A DNA stretch of 64,000 bases, from NCBI RefSeq assembly GCF_049316285.1, contig NZ_JBMOXA010000009.1, positions 1-64,000 of the forward strand, in the 5' to 3' direction. Positions 62,780 to 64,000 of the stretch are shown piece by piece. Position 1 is the stretch's first letter. Each line of letters begins with the position of its first letter. The notes under the pieces were generated by a model. That model saw only the letters and a list, made by a program, of their open reading frames with translations, did no database searches and was not told where the DNA came from. The position numbers and the translations under genes were made by a program. The DNA comes from Rhodoferax_B sp049316285 (GTDB lineage Bacteria > Pseudomonadota > Gammaproteobacteria > Burkholderiales > Burkholderiaceae_C).

Positions 62780-62932
62780 TCAGCAGAACATCAGCGCCAG
62801 CCAGGCCGGGTCTTCCACCACATTCAGCAGCACATAGGCGCTCGCTCGGTAGACCCAAAATTCGATCTGCGGCCGCTCAGAAAGCCATTCAACCGGCCAC
62901 ATCTGCAGCCGCTGGTACACGCCCAAAACCAT
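62780..62932 (-). CDS. Possible small protein downstream of srkA
   Basis: 50 codons, MVLGVYQRLQMWPVEWLSE..., rich in aromatic residues, ending 'DPAWLALMFC'. It starts 12 bp after the srkA stop on the same strand, but no ribosome site is visible. Not recognised. It could be chance. Confidence 0.35.
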   Translation of the reverse strand: MVLGVYQRLQMWPVEWLSERPQIEFWVYRASAYVLLNVVEDPAWLALMFC

Positions 62933-62944
62933 GGTCAAACTGAC

Positions 62945-63982
62945 TTAAACGTAGAGCGGCTCTTCGCCCATGGCTTCGATCTGCTCGGTCAGCATGTTGA
63001 CCTGCCCGACCCAGTAGTCGCTGCTGCCAAACCAGGGAAAGTTGATGGGGAACGTCGGGTCGGCCCAGCGCCGCGCCAGCCAGGCGCTGTAGTGGATCAG
63101 GCGCAGTGTGCGCAGCGGCTCTATGAGCGCCAGCTCGCGCCGGTCGAAGCTGCGGAACTGTTCGTAGCCATCCAGCAGGCCGCTGAGTTGCACGGTGCGC
63201 TGGCCACGGTCACCGCTGAGCAGCATCCACAGGTCTTGCACGGCCGGGCCGCTGCGGGCGTCGTCCAGGTCAACAAAATGCGGGCCGCCGTCGGGGCGGT
63301 CGGTGGGTGTCCACAAGATGTTGCCGGGGTGGCAATCGCCGTGCAGGCGCAGCACCTTGATTTCAGCGTTTTTTGAGGCCCCGCTGCCCGTTGGAAGCGC
63401 ACTGGCAGCTATCAATTCAAGAGCTTCATTACACTTGTCCCGCCACGCACCCTGCACGTCCAGCGGAATCATGTCGTGGCCCAACAGCCAGTCGCGCGAG
63501 GCCGTGCCGAAGGTCGCCAGGTCGAGCGCGGGCCGGTGGATAAACGGCGCCTTGGCGCCCACGGTGTGGATGCGCGCCAGGAAACGGCCAATCCATTCGA
63601 GTGCCTCAAAATCATCCAGCTCGGGCAGGCGGCCGCCACGGCGCGGGCTCACGCTGAACATGAAGTCGCCGAAGCGGTGCAGGGTTTTGCCGTCCAGCGT
63701 GAGCGGGCCCACGGCGGGCACTTCGGCGGCCATCAGCTCGGCGGCGAAAGCATGCTCTTCAAGGATCTGCGCCTCGCTCCAGCGCTGGGGGCGGTAGAAC
63801 TTGACGACCACGGCGGGCACATCGGATGGCTCTTCCAGATGCACCTGGTAGACGCGGTTTTCGTACGAGCTGAGCGCCATGAGACGGCCATCGCCATACA
63901 GGCCCAGGCTGGCCAGGGCGTCGAGCACCACATCGGGGGTGAGGGTCTCGTAGGGATGATTCGAAGCAGGTACGGCAGTCAT
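62945..63982 (-). CDS. srkA: Stress response serine/threonine protein kinase (YihE/SrkA family)
   Basis: 345 aa. Aminoglycoside-phosphotransferase-like kinase fold with the catalytic loop 'LHGDCHPGNILW' and metal-binding 'HFVDLDDARSGPAVQDLW'. The C-terminal 'LRLIHYSAWLARRW' and 'FPINFPWFG' are typical of YihE. Around 63390-63430 the DNA resembles the REP-like motif and is translated as 'ELIAASALPTGSGASKNAE', a stretch that looks inserted just before the catalytic loop. Confidence 0.9.
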   Translation of the reverse strand: MTAVPASNHPYETLTPDVVLDALASLGLYGDGRLMALSSYENRVYQVHLEEPSDVPAVVVKFYRPQRWSEAQILEEHAFAAELMAAEVPAVGPLTLDGKTLHRFGDFMFSVSPRRGGRLPELDDFEALEWIGRFLARIHTVGAKAPFIHRPALDLATFGTASRDWLLGHDMIPLDVQGAWRDKCNEALELIAASALPTGSGASKNAEIKVLRLHGDCHPGNILWTPTDRPDGGPHFVDLDDARSGPAVQDLWMLLSGDRGQRTVQLSGLLDGYEQFRSFDRRELALIEPLRTLRLIHYSAWLARRWADPTFPINFPWFGSSDYWVGQVNMLTEQIEAMGEEPLYV

Positions 63983-64000
63983 GCGTCGATTGTGACTGTT

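Overview
The window looks like a chromosomal segment of a betaproteobacterium of the order Burkholderiales, most likely a Comamonadaceae member close to Rhodoferax or Polaromonas. The genus is a guess. The reasons are the gene sequences themselves (GshA of the betaproteobacterial type, a fused PabB-PabC, a KdpFABC-DE locus), a high-GC codon pattern outside the ribosomal genes, and intergenic palindromes of the 'GCTATCAA...TTGATAGC' type that I associate from memory with Comamonadaceae. Almost everything here is core or near-core metabolism. I see no prophage, CRISPR array, integron or toxin-antitoxin module.

Layout. 1-1.4 kb: 3' part of an M50 peptidase/HlyD fusion. 1.5-10.7 kb (minus): initiator tRNA and the spc/alpha ribosomal operon, rplN to rplQ, with secY and rpoA, read from a strong sigma70-type promoter at 10684-10712. 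10.8-20.8 kb: LysR regulator, purT, MscS-type channel, DeoR regulator divergent from a NudK-like hydrolase, a diguanylate cyclase behind amn, gor, and an FKBP isomerase. 20.8-29.2 kb: M14 carboxypeptidase, PAS-GGDEF-EAL protein, pgpA-cinA, proA, an orphan amino-acid binding protein, gshA. 29.2-33.9 kb: glycosyltransferase-GtrA fusion, membrane-anchored methyltransferase, kup. 33.9-37.7 kb (minus): nadC-nadA-pabBC. 37.9-45.1 kb: BenE-like transporter, gshB, cytochrome c' divergent from cytochrome b561, GNAT, LysR, and an IlvD/Edd-family dehydratase. 45.2-54.6 kb: the kdp locus. 54.7-64 kb: DUF3297 protein, two proteins of unknown function, RluF-like pseudouridine synthase, orphan iron-type binding protein, aqpZ, htpG, panE-like gene, Gly-rich lipoprotein, srkA.

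How it fits together. Several genes serve osmotic and potassium balance (kup, kdpFABC-DE, an MscS channel, aqpZ). Others serve glutathione and redox homeostasis (gshA, gshB, gor). Two encode c-di-GMP enzymes with intact active-site motifs.

The most unusual structure is upstream of kdp. A sequence closely resembling the KdpE operator known from E. coli (45247-45270) is followed by a 271-bp element (45315-45585). The element has perfect 23-bp terminal inverted repeats enclosing two long imperfect hairpins, and it lies where the kdp leader should be. A small membrane ORF then precedes kdpF with an ATGA overlap. Other non-coding structure worth noting: tandem 57-58-bp repeats abutting a stop codon, a palindrome-packed kdpC-kdpD spacer, and TTGCACG half-sites between the DeoR and NudK genes.
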